From the NCBI GenBank assembly GCA_024401555.1, contig JAKSKV010000011.1, positions 20,277-84,276 of the forward strand: a stretch of DNA of 64,000 nucleotides, written 5' to 3'. Source of the DNA: Paludibacteraceae bacterium (GTDB taxonomy: Bacteria; Bacteroidota; Bacteroidia; Bacteroidales; Paludibacteraceae). This document shows, in pieces, positions 26,395-36,073 of the stretch (its first letter is position 1; each line of letters opens with the position of its first letter). Both the position numbers and the translations under genes were made by a program. The notes beneath the pieces are model-generated. The model made no database searches, had not been told where the DNA came from, and worked only from the letters and a program-made list of their open reading frames with translations.

Positions 26395-27270
26395 ATGAGA
26401 ATAGTCATATTCGGCAATAAATACAGGGAAGAGGTAATCAAGTACACACAAGAATTGGCGGATGCCTTCCGTCAAAGAGGTGTGGAAATCTGTTTCGAAA
26501 AGGAGTTCTGCGAATTCCTCATCGAGAAGGGATGCGACCTATCCTACCCTCATCATGTTCTCGACGATGAGAACAAAGGCATCGATATGGCTTTCAGCAT
26601 CGGCGGCGACGGTACTTTCATCAAAGCCGCAGCGAAAATCGGCAAAAGCGGCATTCCATTATTGGGCATCAACGCGGGCAGGTTGGGCTTTTTGGCCGAC
26701 GTGTCCGGCTCCGAGATAGGCAATGCGGTGGAAGAGATCATGGATGGCAGATACAAAATAGAGGAGCGTTCACTACTCCGCCTCCACACAGACGACCACC
26801 TCTACACCGATTTCAACTATGCGCTGAACGAAATTGCGATCTTGAAGCGCGACTCCTCCGCAATGATCACCATACACGCCTGGGCCAACGGTGTTTTTCT
26901 CAACACCTACCAAGCGGACGGACTTTTGGTGGCCACTTCGACAGGATCCACCGCCTACTCCATGAGCGTGGGCGGACCTATCGTCGTCCCACAAGCCGCT
27001 AACTTCATCCTCACGCCAGTTGCGCCCCACAGTTTAAATGTCAGACCTATCATCATCCCCGACACATGGGAGATAGAGCTAAAAGTGGAGAGCCGCAACA
27101 AACATTTCCTGATCGCATTAGACGGTCGCAACAACATTTTCACGGACAAGACAACTCTCTCCATCCGGAAAGCGGACTTCGGAATAAAAACAGTGAAGCG
27201 AGAGGACCACGATTTCTTCTGCACACTTCGATCCAAACTCAGATGGGGAAACGACAATAGGGAGGGATAA
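26395..27270 (+). CDS. nadK: NAD kinase
   Basis: 291 residues. Phosphorylates NAD to NADP. The signature FSIGGDGTFIKAAAKIG (GGDG at 70-73, Asp72 catalytic), LGINAGRLGFLAD, and TGSTAYSMSVGGPIVVPQAA are all present. Starts with MRIVIFGNKY, 25 nt after the rpmE2 terminator. The fmt start lies 4 nt beyond its stop, so the two form an operon. Confidence 0.97.
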   Translation: MRIVIFGNKYREEVIKYTQELADAFRQRGVEICFEKEFCEFLIEKGCDLSYPHHVLDDENKGIDMAFSIGGDGTFIKAAAKIGKSGIPLLGINAGRLGFLADVSGSEIGNAVEEIMDGRYKIEERSLLRLHTDDHLYTDFNYALNEIAILKRDSSAMITIHAWANGVFLNTYQADGLLVATSTGSTAYSMSVGGPIVVPQAANFILTPVAPHSLNVRPIIIPDTWEIELKVESRNKHFLIALDGRNNIFTDKTTLSIRKADFGIKTVKREDHDFFCTLRSKLRWGNDNREG

Positions 27271-27274
27271 AAGC

Positions 27275-28243
27275 ATGGAAAAGAAAGATTTACGCATCGT
27301 TTATATGGGCACACCCGATTTTGCGGTCGAACCATTAAGGAAATTAGTGGAGGGCGGCTACAACATCGTAGGTTGCATCACCATGCCAGACAAACCAGCA
27401 GGACGAGGCCACAAAATACAGTACTCGCCCGTGAAAGAGTATGCGCTTGAGCAGAACATCCCATTGCTTCAACCCGAAAAACTAAAAGACGAAAACTTTC
27501 AGGCCGAACTCAAAGCTTGGAACGCGGATCTTCAAATTGTCGTTGCCTTCCGCATGCTTCCCGAATCTGTATGGAATATGCCAAGACTTGGCACCTTCAA
27601 CCTTCACGCCTCCCTCCTGCCTCAATACAGAGGTGCGGCGCCTATCAACTGGGCGGTCATCAACGGCGAGAAAGAGACAGGTATCACCACATTCTTCCTT
27701 ACCCACGACATCGACACGGGCAACATCATCATGCAGGAGAAGGTCACCATTGAAGAGAGCGACAACGTGGGCATCGTCCACGACAAACTAATGTACTTGG
27801 GAGCCGATCTCGTCGTGAAAACCGTAGATCAAATCATCGCTGGCGAGATCAAAACCACCCAACAATCGGAACTTTACGGAAACGAGTCAGAATTAAAGCC
27901 TGCTCCTAAAATATTCAAGGAGACCTGCAAAATCGACTTCAGTCAAGAGGCAAAAACCATCTACAACTTTGTCAGAGGACTATCCCCCTACCCTGCCGCT
28001 TGGTGCGAACTGGTGGATAATGAGGGAAACGCCACCGCGATCAAAGTGTTCGAAGTGGAAATCCTTAAGGAAAGCGCAAGCGACGAGATAGGCCATTTCT
28101 CTTACGACAAAAAGAACATAGACATCGTCGTTAAAGGAGGAAAAATCAGAATCAAATCATTGCAGTATCCTGGAAAAAAGAGACTAAGTTCAGAAGAGTT
28201 TCTCAGAGGATTCAAGATGGAAGATCACAGCCATTTCCAATAG
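27275..28243 (+). CDS. fmt: Methionyl-tRNA formyltransferase
   Basis: 322 residues. Formylates initiator Met-tRNA. The catalytic region TFNLHASLLPQYRGAAPINW (with the HxSLLP motif) and the N-terminal VYMGTPDFAVEPLRKL, MPDKPAGRGHKIQYSPVKEY are typical. The C-terminal OB-like domain ends KKRLSSEEFLRGFKMED. Second gene of the nadK-fmt pair. Confidence 0.97.
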   Translation: MEKKDLRIVYMGTPDFAVEPLRKLVEGGYNIVGCITMPDKPAGRGHKIQYSPVKEYALEQNIPLLQPEKLKDENFQAELKAWNADLQIVVAFRMLPESVWNMPRLGTFNLHASLLPQYRGAAPINWAVINGEKETGITTFFLTHDIDTGNIIMQEKVTIEESDNVGIVHDKLMYLGADLVVKTVDQIIAGEIKTTQQSELYGNESELKPAPKIFKETCKIDFSQEAKTIYNFVRGLSPYPAAWCELVDNEGNATAIKVFEVEILKESASDEIGHFSYDKKNIDIVVKGGKIRIKSLQYPGKKRLSSEEFLRGFKMEDHSHFQ

Positions 28244-28291
28244 CAAAACATTTTTTAACGAAATTTTTTCTTCTTTAAGGGAAAATAAACA

Positions 28292-28299
28292 TACATTTG
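28292..28299 (+). promoter_or_regulatory. -7 box upstream of the sigma factor gene
   Basis: TACATTTG matches TAnnTTTG, 104 nt before the start codon. No clear -33 element. Confidence 0.45.
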
Positions 28300-28402
28300 T
28301 TTCGTTTTAGAATAAAAACACAGAGAATAATATCAACTTTTGTATCACTTAAACGCTAATGCCTATAGATAGACGCCTACTCCATATTTAATTGAATAGA
28401 GT

Positions 28403-28996
28403 ATGATTAATACAAAATCTATGACCGACGAGGAGTTGGTTCAATTATATGAAGGCGGAGTCAATGAGGCATTCGATGCCCTGTTATTGCGTCATAAAGA
28501 CAAGGTCTTTTCGAACATTTTCCTATCCGTCCGCGATAGGGATATCGCAAACGACATTTTCCAAGAGACATTCATCAAGGTGATCTGCACCATCAAGCAA
28601 GGGAAATACACCGAAAAGGGTAAATTCTCCGCATGGGTGATGCGCATTGCCCACAACCTCATCATAGATCAGTTCAGGGTAGAGAAATCGGAGAACACTG
28701 TATCCAACGACGACGATGATAGACAAGATCTTTTCGACACGATCCAACTCTACGACGACAACATAGAGGATGTGATGGTCAAGGAGCAGGTCTATGAAGA
28801 TGTGGTGAATTTGATGAACCACCTTCCCGACAATCAAAAGGAGGTTTTGAAAATGCGTTTTTTCGAGGATCTTAGTTTCAAAGAGATTGCGGACGCCACG
28901 GGCGTAAGTATCAACACCGCCTTGGGAAGAATGCGTTATGCCGTGATGAACCTCCGCAAATTGGCGGAAGACAACGACGTGACGCTTTGGCCGTAA
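28403..28996 (+). CDS. ECF-type sigma-70 family RNA polymerase sigma factor
   Basis: 197 residues. Sigma region 2 is seen as YEGGVNEAFDALLLRHKDKV, DIANDIFQETFIKV and FSAWVMRIAHNLIIDQFR. Region 4 is LPDNQKEVLKMRFFEDLSFK and EIADATGVSINTALGRMRYA. An acidic linker (SNDDDDRQDL) joins them. No anti-sigma gene is adjacent: a terminator and tRNA-Asp follow. It would direct RNA polymerase to a subset of promoters; the regulon is not evident. Confidence 0.93.
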   Translation: MINTKSMTDEELVQLYEGGVNEAFDALLLRHKDKVFSNIFLSVRDRDIANDIFQETFIKVICTIKQGKYTEKGKFSAWVMRIAHNLIIDQFRVEKSENTVSNDDDDRQDLFDTIQLYDDNIEDVMVKEQVYEDVVNLMNHLPDNQKEVLKMRFFEDLSFKEIADATGVSINTALGRMRYAVMNLRKLAEDNDVTLWP

Positions 28997-29019
28997 AGGA
29001 TCACTTAGAGGAGATAACA

Positions 29020-29056
29020 GAAAGCAAGGGATGACTGGTTCGTCTCTTGCTTTTTT
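29020..29056 (+). terminator. Sigma factor gene terminator
   Basis: Imperfect stem with GCAAG and CTTGC ends, then TTTTTT. Confidence 0.75.
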
Positions 29057-29121
29057 GATGTTCGCACATATAGGCAAAATTAAAGACAAAAAAAGAGGAA
29101 AGATCTTCATCTCTCCTCTTG

Positions 29122-29195
29122 CGGTGCGGACGGGACTCGAACCCGCGACCCCATGCGTGACAGGCATGTATTCTAACCAGCTGAACTACCACACC
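29122..29195 (-). tRNA. tRNA-Asp (GTC)
   Basis: 74 nt. Acceptor GGTGTGG pairs with CCGCACC (one G:U) and the discriminator is G. The anticodon arm CATGC-CTGTCAC-GCATG gives GTC. The rest of the 28997-29348 gap holds only the sigma terminator and AT-rich sequence. Confidence 0.97.
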
Positions 29196-29348
29196 TTTGG
29201 ACAACTGCTTTTCTCAATTGCGATGCAAAGATAGACATAAATTTGAACATTGCAAACACTCCGTCTCTTTTTTTTCAAAAAATGCAATTTTTAAACAGAC
29301 GCATCGTTATATTGATAACGAGGCAAGCCCCTAAAAACAGACAAAGAG

Positions 29349-30131
29349 ATGGAACTAATTGATACACATTCACACCTTTACGAGCCAGAATTTGACGAAG
29401 ACAGGAAGGAGGCTATCGACCGCCTTGCGGAGAAATCGGTCAATGAAGTTTATCTTCCCAACATCGACAGCGAGAGCATCGACCGCCTCTTGCAACTCCA
29501 TCACTCGGACAAGGAGAAATTTCACATTATGATGGGGCTCCACCCCACCAGCGTCAAGGACAATTTCCAATCGGAATTAGAGATAATTCGTCAACGATTC
29601 TCCGGAGAAGAGATCTGCGGCATCGGAGAGGTAGGCATAGATCTCTACTGGGACAAAGAGTTCCTCGACCAACAAACCGCCGCATTCGAGACACAAATCG
29701 ACTGGGCACTATCGATGGATCTTCCCCTCATCATCCACACGCGTAAAGCATTCGAAGAGACATTCCGTTCTATCAAGAAGTTCAAAGGGAAACCCTTGAG
29801 AGGTATCTTCCACTGCTACTCCGGCTCCAAAGAGATTGCGGAGGAGATCTTCAAATTGGGAGACTTTTCCTTAGGCATCGGAGGCGTTCTGACATTTAAG
29901 AACGCAGGATTAGCCGAGGTTGTGACGGATATCCCATTGGAGAAATTGGTGTTGGAGACCGATTGTCCCTATCTCACGCCCGCCCCTTTCAGGGGACAGC
30001 GAAACGAATCTTCCTACGTTTACTATGTGGCAGAGAAGTTGGCGGCTCTCAAAGAGACCTCAATCGAGAAAGTGGCGGAAATCACCACAGGAAACGCCAA
30101 GAAGATTTTCAGCGTAAAGCACACGGTTTAA
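29349..30131 (+). CDS. tatD: TatD family metal-dependent hydrolase
   Basis: 260 residues. IDTHSHLYEPEFDEDR carries the metal-binding HxH. CGIGEVGIDLYWDKEF, LPLIIHTRKAFEET, GIFHCYSGSKEIAEEI and KLVLETDCPYLTPAPFRGQR complete the family pattern. It is a cytosolic TIM-barrel nuclease/hydrolase linked to DNA repair. No partner gene is coupled to it; a promoter follows before the next gene. Confidence 0.95.
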   Translation: MELIDTHSHLYEPEFDEDRKEAIDRLAEKSVNEVYLPNIDSESIDRLLQLHHSDKEKFHIMMGLHPTSVKDNFQSELEIIRQRFSGEEICGIGEVGIDLYWDKEFLDQQTAAFETQIDWALSMDLPLIIHTRKAFEETFRSIKKFKGKPLRGIFHCYSGSKEIAEEIFKLGDFSLGIGGVLTFKNAGLAEVVTDIPLEKLVLETDCPYLTPAPFRGQRNESSYVYYVAEKLAALKETSIEKVAEITTGNAKKIFSVKHTV

Positions 30132-30143
30132 GCGGAATAATTA

Positions 30144-30151
30144 TATCTTTG
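30144..30151 (+). promoter_or_regulatory. -7 box upstream of the FAH-family gene
   Basis: TATCTTTG matches TAnnTTTG; leader about 90 nt. Confidence 0.5.
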
Positions 30152-30246
30152 TATAGTTTCCAATTTTACCCTCCTCGCCTATCAGTAAGGGGGTAATACT
30201 GGCGAAATGGGGCGTTGCCGCTCCCTGAAAATTAAAAAGATAAGAT

Positions 30247-30858
30247 ATGAAAATATTAGCAGTTGGTTGGAATTATTCAGACCATGTACAAGAACTTAAT
30301 CCAGGGCTAAAACCCAAGAGTCCCGTCATATTCATGAAGCCAGAGACGGCGTTATTGAAAGATAACAAGCCATTTTACCTCCCAGATTTCTCGGAAAGGG
30401 TAGATTACGAATGCGAATTGGTGGTACGAATCTCCAAAATGGGAAAGAACATCTCCGAAAAATTCGCCAATCGCTACTACGACGCCATCGGATTAGGTGT
30501 GGATTTCACCGCAAGGGATTTACAAAACGAATTCAAGAAGATCGGTTCCCCATGGGAGATCTGCAAAGGATTCGACAATTCCGCCCCTGTCAGTGAGTTC
30601 ATCAGCAAAGAGGGATACGATCTGAAAAACCTACACTTCTCACTGAAGAAGAACGGAGAGGTTGTCCAAAACGGCAACACTGCGGACATGGTGTTCAGCG
30701 TGGACGAAATCATCGCCTACGTCAGCCGTTTCTTCACACTCAAGACAGGCGACCTCATCTTCACAGGCACACCCGTAGGCGTCGGCCCTGTGAAAATAAA
30801 TGACCATTTAGAGGGATTCATCGAAGAAAAACAAATGTTCAGTTTCGATGTCCTATAA
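30247..30858 (+). CDS. Fumarylacetoacetate hydrolase family protein
   Basis: 203 residues, the compact single-domain form of the family. MKILAVGWNYSDHVQELNP, VIFMKPETALL, RVDYECELVVRI (the metal-binding Glu pair), AIGLGVDFTARDLQNEFKK, PWEICKGFDNSAPVSEF and TGDLIFTGTPVGVGPVKIND are diagnostic. Members act as acylpyruvate hydrolases or oxaloacetate tautomerase/decarboxylases; the exact substrate is not resolvable. Only 18 nt separate it from porU, so the two are probably co-transcribed. Confidence 0.93.
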   Translation: MKILAVGWNYSDHVQELNPGLKPKSPVIFMKPETALLKDNKPFYLPDFSERVDYECELVVRISKMGKNISEKFANRYYDAIGLGVDFTARDLQNEFKKIGSPWEICKGFDNSAPVSEFISKEGYDLKNLHFSLKKNGEVVQNGNTADMVFSVDEIIAYVSRFFTLKTGDLIFTGTPVGVGPVKINDHLEGFIEEKQMFSFDVL

Positions 30859-30876
30859 ACCAATAATTTCCAGATT

Positions 30877-33800
30877 ATGAAGATTAAACAGATTATCAGC
30901 AGTATCGTCGCAGCCATCATCACGGTTACGGCCAGCATAGACACCCTATCCGCGGCGACCTATGCGGAGCACTCCGTCCTATCCAAGGGATCGTGGAAAA
31001 AGATCAGCGTCAAGGAGAGCGGCGTATGCAAGATAACCTACGACCAACTCAAGGGAATGGGTTTCTCCCATCCCGAAAAAGTGAGTGTTTACGGATATGG
31101 CGGCGCACAACTCAGCGAATTGTTCAACCTGCCTAAGACCGACGACCTCAACGAGACACCGATCTACGACTCCGGATCGGCCCTCTACTTCTATGCACAG
31201 GGTCCAAGAATCTGGAAACACAAGACACTCATGAGCGACCATCCGTTCGAAATCAACTCAAACCTTTACGCCACAGAAGGCTACTATTTCCTCTCGGAGA
31301 ATAGCGGCCAGCGAAACATTATCGCAATGGCAGAGACGATTGAAGAGGATGAAGAAGAGGTGGTGATCGACAAGTATATGGAACACATGGTCCATAAAAC
31401 CGAGAGCATCAACCCTTCCAAATCAGGAAAAGGATGGTTCGGAGACCAAACGCCAAGCGGAAAGAGCTTCGACGTCACCTTCAATGTTCCCGACATAGAC
31501 CTAACGGAGGAGGCGATCGTTTACCTTAACTTGGCAGCAGTTTCCAACAGAACCAGTCAAAGCAACATTTACATCAACGGGGATTTCTACAAAAGCGTTT
31601 CATACGGTCTCGCCTCCGGACACACCGCCGGTGTCGCCGGCCGCGCCACAATCACCTACACACCTGTAGGCGAGCGAAACAACGTAAGCATCTCATACAA
31701 AGGAAATTCCGACGTTGATAAAATGTGGGTGGAACAGATCGTATTTTGCGCCTACAAAAAGTTGACGGCTAACGACGGTATTGTCTATTTCAGAGATCCT
31801 CGGACCAGCACCCCGGACATCTACAGATACGATATCCAAGGGGGCGATTCCAAAATGATCGTTTGGGACATCACCCACCCTACCAACACGCAACAAATCC
31901 CTACGCAAACCACGGGAGACGGAATCTCTTTCAGAAGAAATCCAGTGGAGATGGAGGAGTTCGTAGCGTTCGACCCTCAGTCCAACAAATTCGTCAAAGC
32001 GGAATTCGTGGAGAATGTGAAGAACCAAGACCTTCACGCTTGCAAGGGATACGATGCGATCATCATCACACCGCAAGAGTTCATCTCCGAAGCGCAACGA
32101 CTTGCGGCACTCCACGAAGAACATGACAACATCTCTTCCTTAATAGTTACGCCGACAGAGATTTTCAACGAGTTCTCGTCCGGAACACCAGACGCCAGCG
32201 CCATTCGTTGGTTCTTGAAAATGTTCTACGACAGAGGCGAAGCAAGGAAGAGCGTCATCCTATTCGGAGACGGAACATTCGACAACCGAGACATTCTCAA
32301 AAGCAACACGAAATATAATTATATATTGACGTACGAAAGCGGCGATCTTTTCGACGAATCTAAATCATACGTGTCAGACGACTACTATTGCTTCCTGGAC
32401 AACAGCAACAACGGGCTCAGCAATGGACGTATGAAAATGGATTACAGCATTGGACGTCTGCCCGTATCGACAATTCAGCAGGCAACCAATATGGTCGATA
32501 AGGTGGAGAAATATCTGACAGACAACCAATTCGGCACCTGGAAGAACAAAGTGTGCCTCATTGCCGACGACAACGACGGAGACACGCTCGCCAGCACGGT
32601 TAACAAGTTCTTCTCCTACTCCGACAACATCGCCAAAATCATCCACGGCAAAGACTCCGCGATGGAGATCCAAAAGATCCACATCGACGCATACACGCGA
32701 ACTTCCGGTTCCAACGGTAACAGATATCCAGAGGCGGAAGCGGCCATCAAGAAGAGTGTCGAGAACGGCGTTATGGTGGTCAATTACATTGGACATAGCA
32801 GTGAGCTTGCCTGGTCAGCTGAACGAATATTCACGCAAGGCGAGGCCGGTTCGCTATTCAACGACAAACGAGGCTTCTGGTTCACCGCAAGTTGCCAATT
32901 CGCACTGTTCGACGACCTCAAATCATCGGGCGGCGAGGATCTTGTCCTGAATCCTAACGGAGGTGCCATGACACTTTTCAGCGCAGCCAGAACCGTTTAC
33001 GACGACAAGAATGACAACATCAACCGTTCCTACATCAGCAATCTATTTGAGCGAGACGCCAATGGAGAGCCGCTCACCATCGGAGAGGTATGCAGACGAG
33101 CAAAATTAGTATTACCCAACGATTCGAACAAGATGTCTTACACCTTGCTGGGTGACCCGCTTTTGAAGATGAAATATCCTGAGGGAAATGTCACGACCGA
33201 TTCCATCACTTTGATCGGACAAGGAAAGACCGACACCATCAGAGCTCTTTCGGAGGTGAAGATATTCGGCCATATAGAGGATAACCAACACCAATTGATG
33301 GATCAGTTCAACGGTGTGGTCAACATCATCATCTACGACAAGGAGACAAGGATGTACACCAAGGGTAATTCATTCAAAGACGAAGATCAGAAAACCCGCA
33401 ACAGACATCCATACACAGACCGTCTCAATGTGTTGTTCTCCGGCAAGGCCGAGGTGAAGAACGGCTACTTCTCCACGGTGATGAAGGTGACCAAAGACAT
33501 CAACTACAACTACGGAACAGGACGCATCTACTATTACGCTTACGATGAAGCGATAGAATACGACGCGGACGGATGTGACGAGTCGTTCATCATAGGAGGA
33601 AGCAACGATGCGGAAATCACCGACAGTTGCGGTCCGAACATCAAACTCTTCATGAACCACAAAGGATTCTTATCTGGCGACAAAGTCAACAACACGCCGG
33701 TTCTTATCGCCGAGGTGGAAGACATCAACGGAATCAATGCCTCTGGTAGCGGTATCGGTCACGACATCACGCTCACATCCGAAGATAAAAAAATCACTGT

Positions 33801-34281
33801 CCTCAACAGCTATTTCAGCTACGACATCGACAGTTACTCCCAAGGAACAATCACCTACCCATTCCCTACCCTTGATCCAGGAAGATACAATGTGAAGTTA
33901 AAGGTTTGGGATTTGCTGAACAACTCATCAGAAAAGAGCATCAGCTTCGTGGTGGATGAAAAGGAACCTATCCGCGTCCACAGCATCGACATCTTCCCAA
34001 GTGTGGCGAAGGAAGAGGCGACGATCAACATCTCACACGACAGGCCACTAACCGTAAAATCCTATAGAATACGAGTCATCAGCTACTCCGGAGCGGAGAT
34101 GCTCAGCACATCGCTTACCACGGAAAGGCTATCACAACAGACATCTTGGACATGGGATCTTACAGACAACAGAGGGGTTAAAGTCACCAACGGGCTCTAT
34201 CTAATCAGGGTGGAGTTCGAAACAGAGGATGGCAAGATAAACGCATTAAGCGACAAAATCATCGTGAGAAGCGATCGTTAA
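30877..34281 (+). CDS. porU: Type IX secretion system sortase PorU
   Basis: 1134 residues with a signal peptide (MKIKQIISSIVAAIITVTAS). The C25 (gingipain-like) peptidase core holds VVNYIGHSSELAWSAER with His640 and GFWFTASCQFALFDD with Cys673, the catalytic pair. The N-terminal region (SWKKISVKESGVCKITYDQL, VSVYGYGG) and the C-terminal VHSIDIFPSVAKEEATINIS are usual for PorU. On the outer membrane it removes C-terminal sorting domains from T9SS cargo and attaches them to A-LPS. Cargo with such domains is encoded elsewhere in the window. Confidence 0.96.
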   Translation: MKIKQIISSIVAAIITVTASIDTLSAATYAEHSVLSKGSWKKISVKESGVCKITYDQLKGMGFSHPEKVSVYGYGGAQLSELFNLPKTDDLNETPIYDSGSALYFYAQGPRIWKHKTLMSDHPFEINSNLYATEGYYFLSENSGQRNIIAMAETIEEDEEEVVIDKYMEHMVHKTESINPSKSGKGWFGDQTPSGKSFDVTFNVPDIDLTEEAIVYLNLAAVSNRTSQSNIYINGDFYKSVSYGLASGHTAGVAGRATITYTPVGERNNVSISYKGNSDVDKMWVEQIVFCAYKKLTANDGIVYFRDPRTSTPDIYRYDIQGGDSKMIVWDITHPTNTQQIPTQTTGDGISFRRNPVEMEEFVAFDPQSNKFVKAEFVENVKNQDLHACKGYDAIIITPQEFISEAQRLAALHEEHDNISSLIVTPTEIFNEFSSGTPDASAIRWFLKMFYDRGEARKSVILFGDGTFDNRDILKSNTKYNYILTYESGDLFDESKSYVSDDYYCFLDNSNNGLSNGRMKMDYSIGRLPVSTIQQATNMVDKVEKYLTDNQFGTWKNKVCLIADDNDGDTLASTVNKFFSYSDNIAKIIHGKDSAMEIQKIHIDAYTRTSGSNGNRYPEAEAAIKKSVENGVMVVNYIGHSSELAWSAERIFTQGEAGSLFNDKRGFWFTASCQFALFDDLKSSGGEDLVLNPNGGAMTLFSAARTVYDDKNDNINRSYISNLFERDANGEPLTIGEVCRRAKLVLPNDSNKMSYTLLGDPLLKMKYPEGNVTTDSITLIGQGKTDTIRALSEVKIFGHIEDNQHQLMDQFNGVVNIIIYDKETRMYTKGNSFKDEDQKTRNRHPYTDRLNVLFSGKAEVKNGYFSTVMKVTKDINYNYGTGRIYYYAYDEAIEYDADGCDESFIIGGSNDAEITDSCGPNIKLFMNHKGFLSGDKVNNTPVLIAEVEDINGINASGSGIGHDITLTSEDKKITVLNSYFSYDIDSYSQGTITYPFPTLDPGRYNVKLKVWDLLNNSSEKSISFVVDEKEPIRVHSIDIFPSVAKEEATINISHDRPLTVKSYRIRVISYSGAEMLSTSLTTERLSQQTSWTWDLTDNRGVKVTNGLYLIRVEFETEDGKINALSDKIIVRSDR

Positions 34282-34301
34282 CAAGATACAGATATCATGA
34301 G

Positions 34302-34331
34302 AGGGCATAGGTTTTACTTATGCCCTTTTTT
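34302..34331 (+). terminator. porU terminator
   Basis: GGGCATA (34303-34309) / TATGCCC (34319-34325) followed by Ts. Confidence 0.9.
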
Positions 34332-34457
34332 CATTTCAAAGAGACGTCCAAACATAAAATAGGGCATAACACAACGAATAAAAAGCTATTAGGTTAATTT
34401 TCAACATTTTTTTTATACATTCGCGATAACATTGTTATTAAACATATTTAGAGCGAA

Positions 34458-35159
34458 ATGACAAAAAAAGGAGAGGTCGAAAATCCAAGCATAGAAGAGG
34501 TGTCTTCTGTATGGAGTGTACTCGACGAAGAACAACTTAAGTACTTAAAGGCCAACTATGTTGTACGCAAGTACAGAAAAAACGAAATGGTATATTGCGA
34601 AGGTGAAACACCTACCCATGTACTATTGGTAGCCAAAGGTAAACTTAAGATTTACAGAATCGGAACCGGAGGAAGAAGCCAAATCGTCAGAATGGTAAAA
34701 CCAGGAGAGATGTTGGCTTATAGAGCAATGTTCGCGCAAGAGAACTTTGTCACCAACGCTTGCGCATTCGAGCCCTCAGAGATTTACATGATTCCGCAAG
34801 AGGTTATCCACAACCTTCTCAAGCAGAACAGCGACCTGTCGTGGTATTTCATCCAAAAATTATCGACAGACTTAGGCATCGCGGACAAACGCGCCGTCAC
34901 ACTCACGCAAAAGCATGTCAGAGGTCGTTTGGCAGAGTCACTTCTCTTCCTTCGCGACAATTACGGATACGAAGAGGACAACGCCACCATCAACGTGAGA
35001 CTTTCCCGCGAGGATTTGGCCAGCCTATCCAACATGACTACCTCCAACGCCATCAGAACCCTTTCTGGTATGGCCCACGAGAACATCATCGAATTGGATG
35101 GTAGAAAGATTAAAATATTAGACGAAAAATACCTCGTCACACTTAGTAAAATCGGATAA
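34458..35159 (+). CDS. Crp/Fnr family transcriptional regulator
   Basis: 233 residues. The N-terminal cyclic-nucleotide-binding fold has FYCEGETPTHVLLV-type sequence (MVYCEGETPTHVLLVAKGKL) and MVKPGEMLAYRAMF. The C-terminal Crp HTH contains LSREDLASLSNMTTSNAIRT. No Fe-S cysteine cluster of Fnr type is seen, so the ligand is unclear. The next gene (tyrA) starts one nt after its stop, suggesting one transcript. Confidence 0.93.
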   Translation: MTKKGEVENPSIEEVSSVWSVLDEEQLKYLKANYVVRKYRKNEMVYCEGETPTHVLLVAKGKLKIYRIGTGGRSQIVRMVKPGEMLAYRAMFAQENFVTNACAFEPSEIYMIPQEVIHNLLKQNSDLSWYFIQKLSTDLGIADKRAVTLTQKHVRGRLAESLLFLRDNYGYEEDNATINVRLSREDLASLSNMTTSNAIRTLSGMAHENIIELDGRKIKILDEKYLVTLSKIG

Positions 35160-35160
35160 A

Positions 35161-36003
35161 ATGACCATAGGAATTATCGGATTGGGCCTTATCGGAGGCT
35201 CTATGGCAATAGACCTAAGAAGAGCGAAATTCGCCGACCACTTCATCGGAAGCGACCGCTCTGAACTCAATGCGCAGACCGCTCTGAGAATTGGGTTAGT
35301 GGACGAGATCCTCCCCAACGAGGAGTTGATCCAAAAGAGTGATTTAATTCTTTTGGCAGTCCCTGTAAATGCGGCGACAAGACTGCTCCCTGAAATATTG
35401 GACAAAATCAACGACAACCAAATCGTCGTTGACATCTGCTCCACCAAAGAGAAACTTGTGGATTCGGTTCACTACCACCCCAAAAGGAAGAACTACGTCG
35501 CATCCCATCCAATGGCAGGCACGGAGTTCAACGGTCCTTGGGCAGCTGTTCCCAACCTGTTCGCAGGCAAAGCGGGTATCATCTGCAATGCGGAGGACTC
35601 AGACCACAATGCGGTAGAGACTGTAACAAAGATGTACGATGCGCTGAACATGCGTGTCATCTATATGCGCGCTTCGCACCACGACGTTCACACAGCCTAC
35701 GTCTCCCACCTATCACACGTCATCTCTTTCGCACTTGCTTTGACAGTGCTTGATAAAGAGAAGAACGAAAAGAACATCTTCGATTTGGCATCGGGAGGTT
35801 TCGCCTCCACAGCGAGATTGGCGAAGAGCAACTCGGACATGTGGGTACCGATCTTCATGCAAAACAAGCAGAATTTGCTCTCCGTGATGGATTCTTATAT
35901 GGAAAGACTAACACAATTCAAGAAGGCGTTGGAAGAGAATGACGAGCAAACGCTTAGAAGCCTCATAGACGACGCTAATCGAATCAAAAGATATTTAAGG
36001 TAA
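35161..36003 (+). CDS. tyrA: Prephenate dehydrogenase
   Basis: 280 residues. Oxidatively decarboxylates prephenate to 4-hydroxyphenylpyruvate in tyrosine synthesis. The N-terminal Rossmann motif is IGIIGLGLIGGSMAIDL. SHPMAGTEFNGPWAA, the HDVHTAYVSHLSHVISFALA helix and GGFASTARLAKSNSDMW are characteristic. There is no chorismate mutase or ACT domain. Coupled to a Crp/Fnr regulator upstream. Confidence 0.94.
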   Translation: MTIGIIGLGLIGGSMAIDLRRAKFADHFIGSDRSELNAQTALRIGLVDEILPNEELIQKSDLILLAVPVNAATRLLPEILDKINDNQIVVDICSTKEKLVDSVHYHPKRKNYVASHPMAGTEFNGPWAAVPNLFAGKAGIICNAEDSDHNAVETVTKMYDALNMRVIYMRASHHDVHTAYVSHLSHVISFALALTVLDKEKNEKNIFDLASGGFASTARLAKSNSDMWVPIFMQNKQNLLSVMDSYMERLTQFKKALEENDEQTLRSLIDDANRIKRYLR

Positions 36004-36023
36004 TTACTTCACACAAGAAACCG

Positions 36024-36058
36024 AAAGGACGCTTATACGACAAATATAAGCGTCCTTT
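36024..36058 (+). terminator. tyrA terminator (probably bidirectional)
   Basis: AAAGGACGCTTATA / TATAAGCGTCCTTT, a 14-bp stem. It also lies just past the end of the convergent LRR gene. Confidence 0.9.
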
Positions 36059-36073
36059 TCATATAAAGGCGAC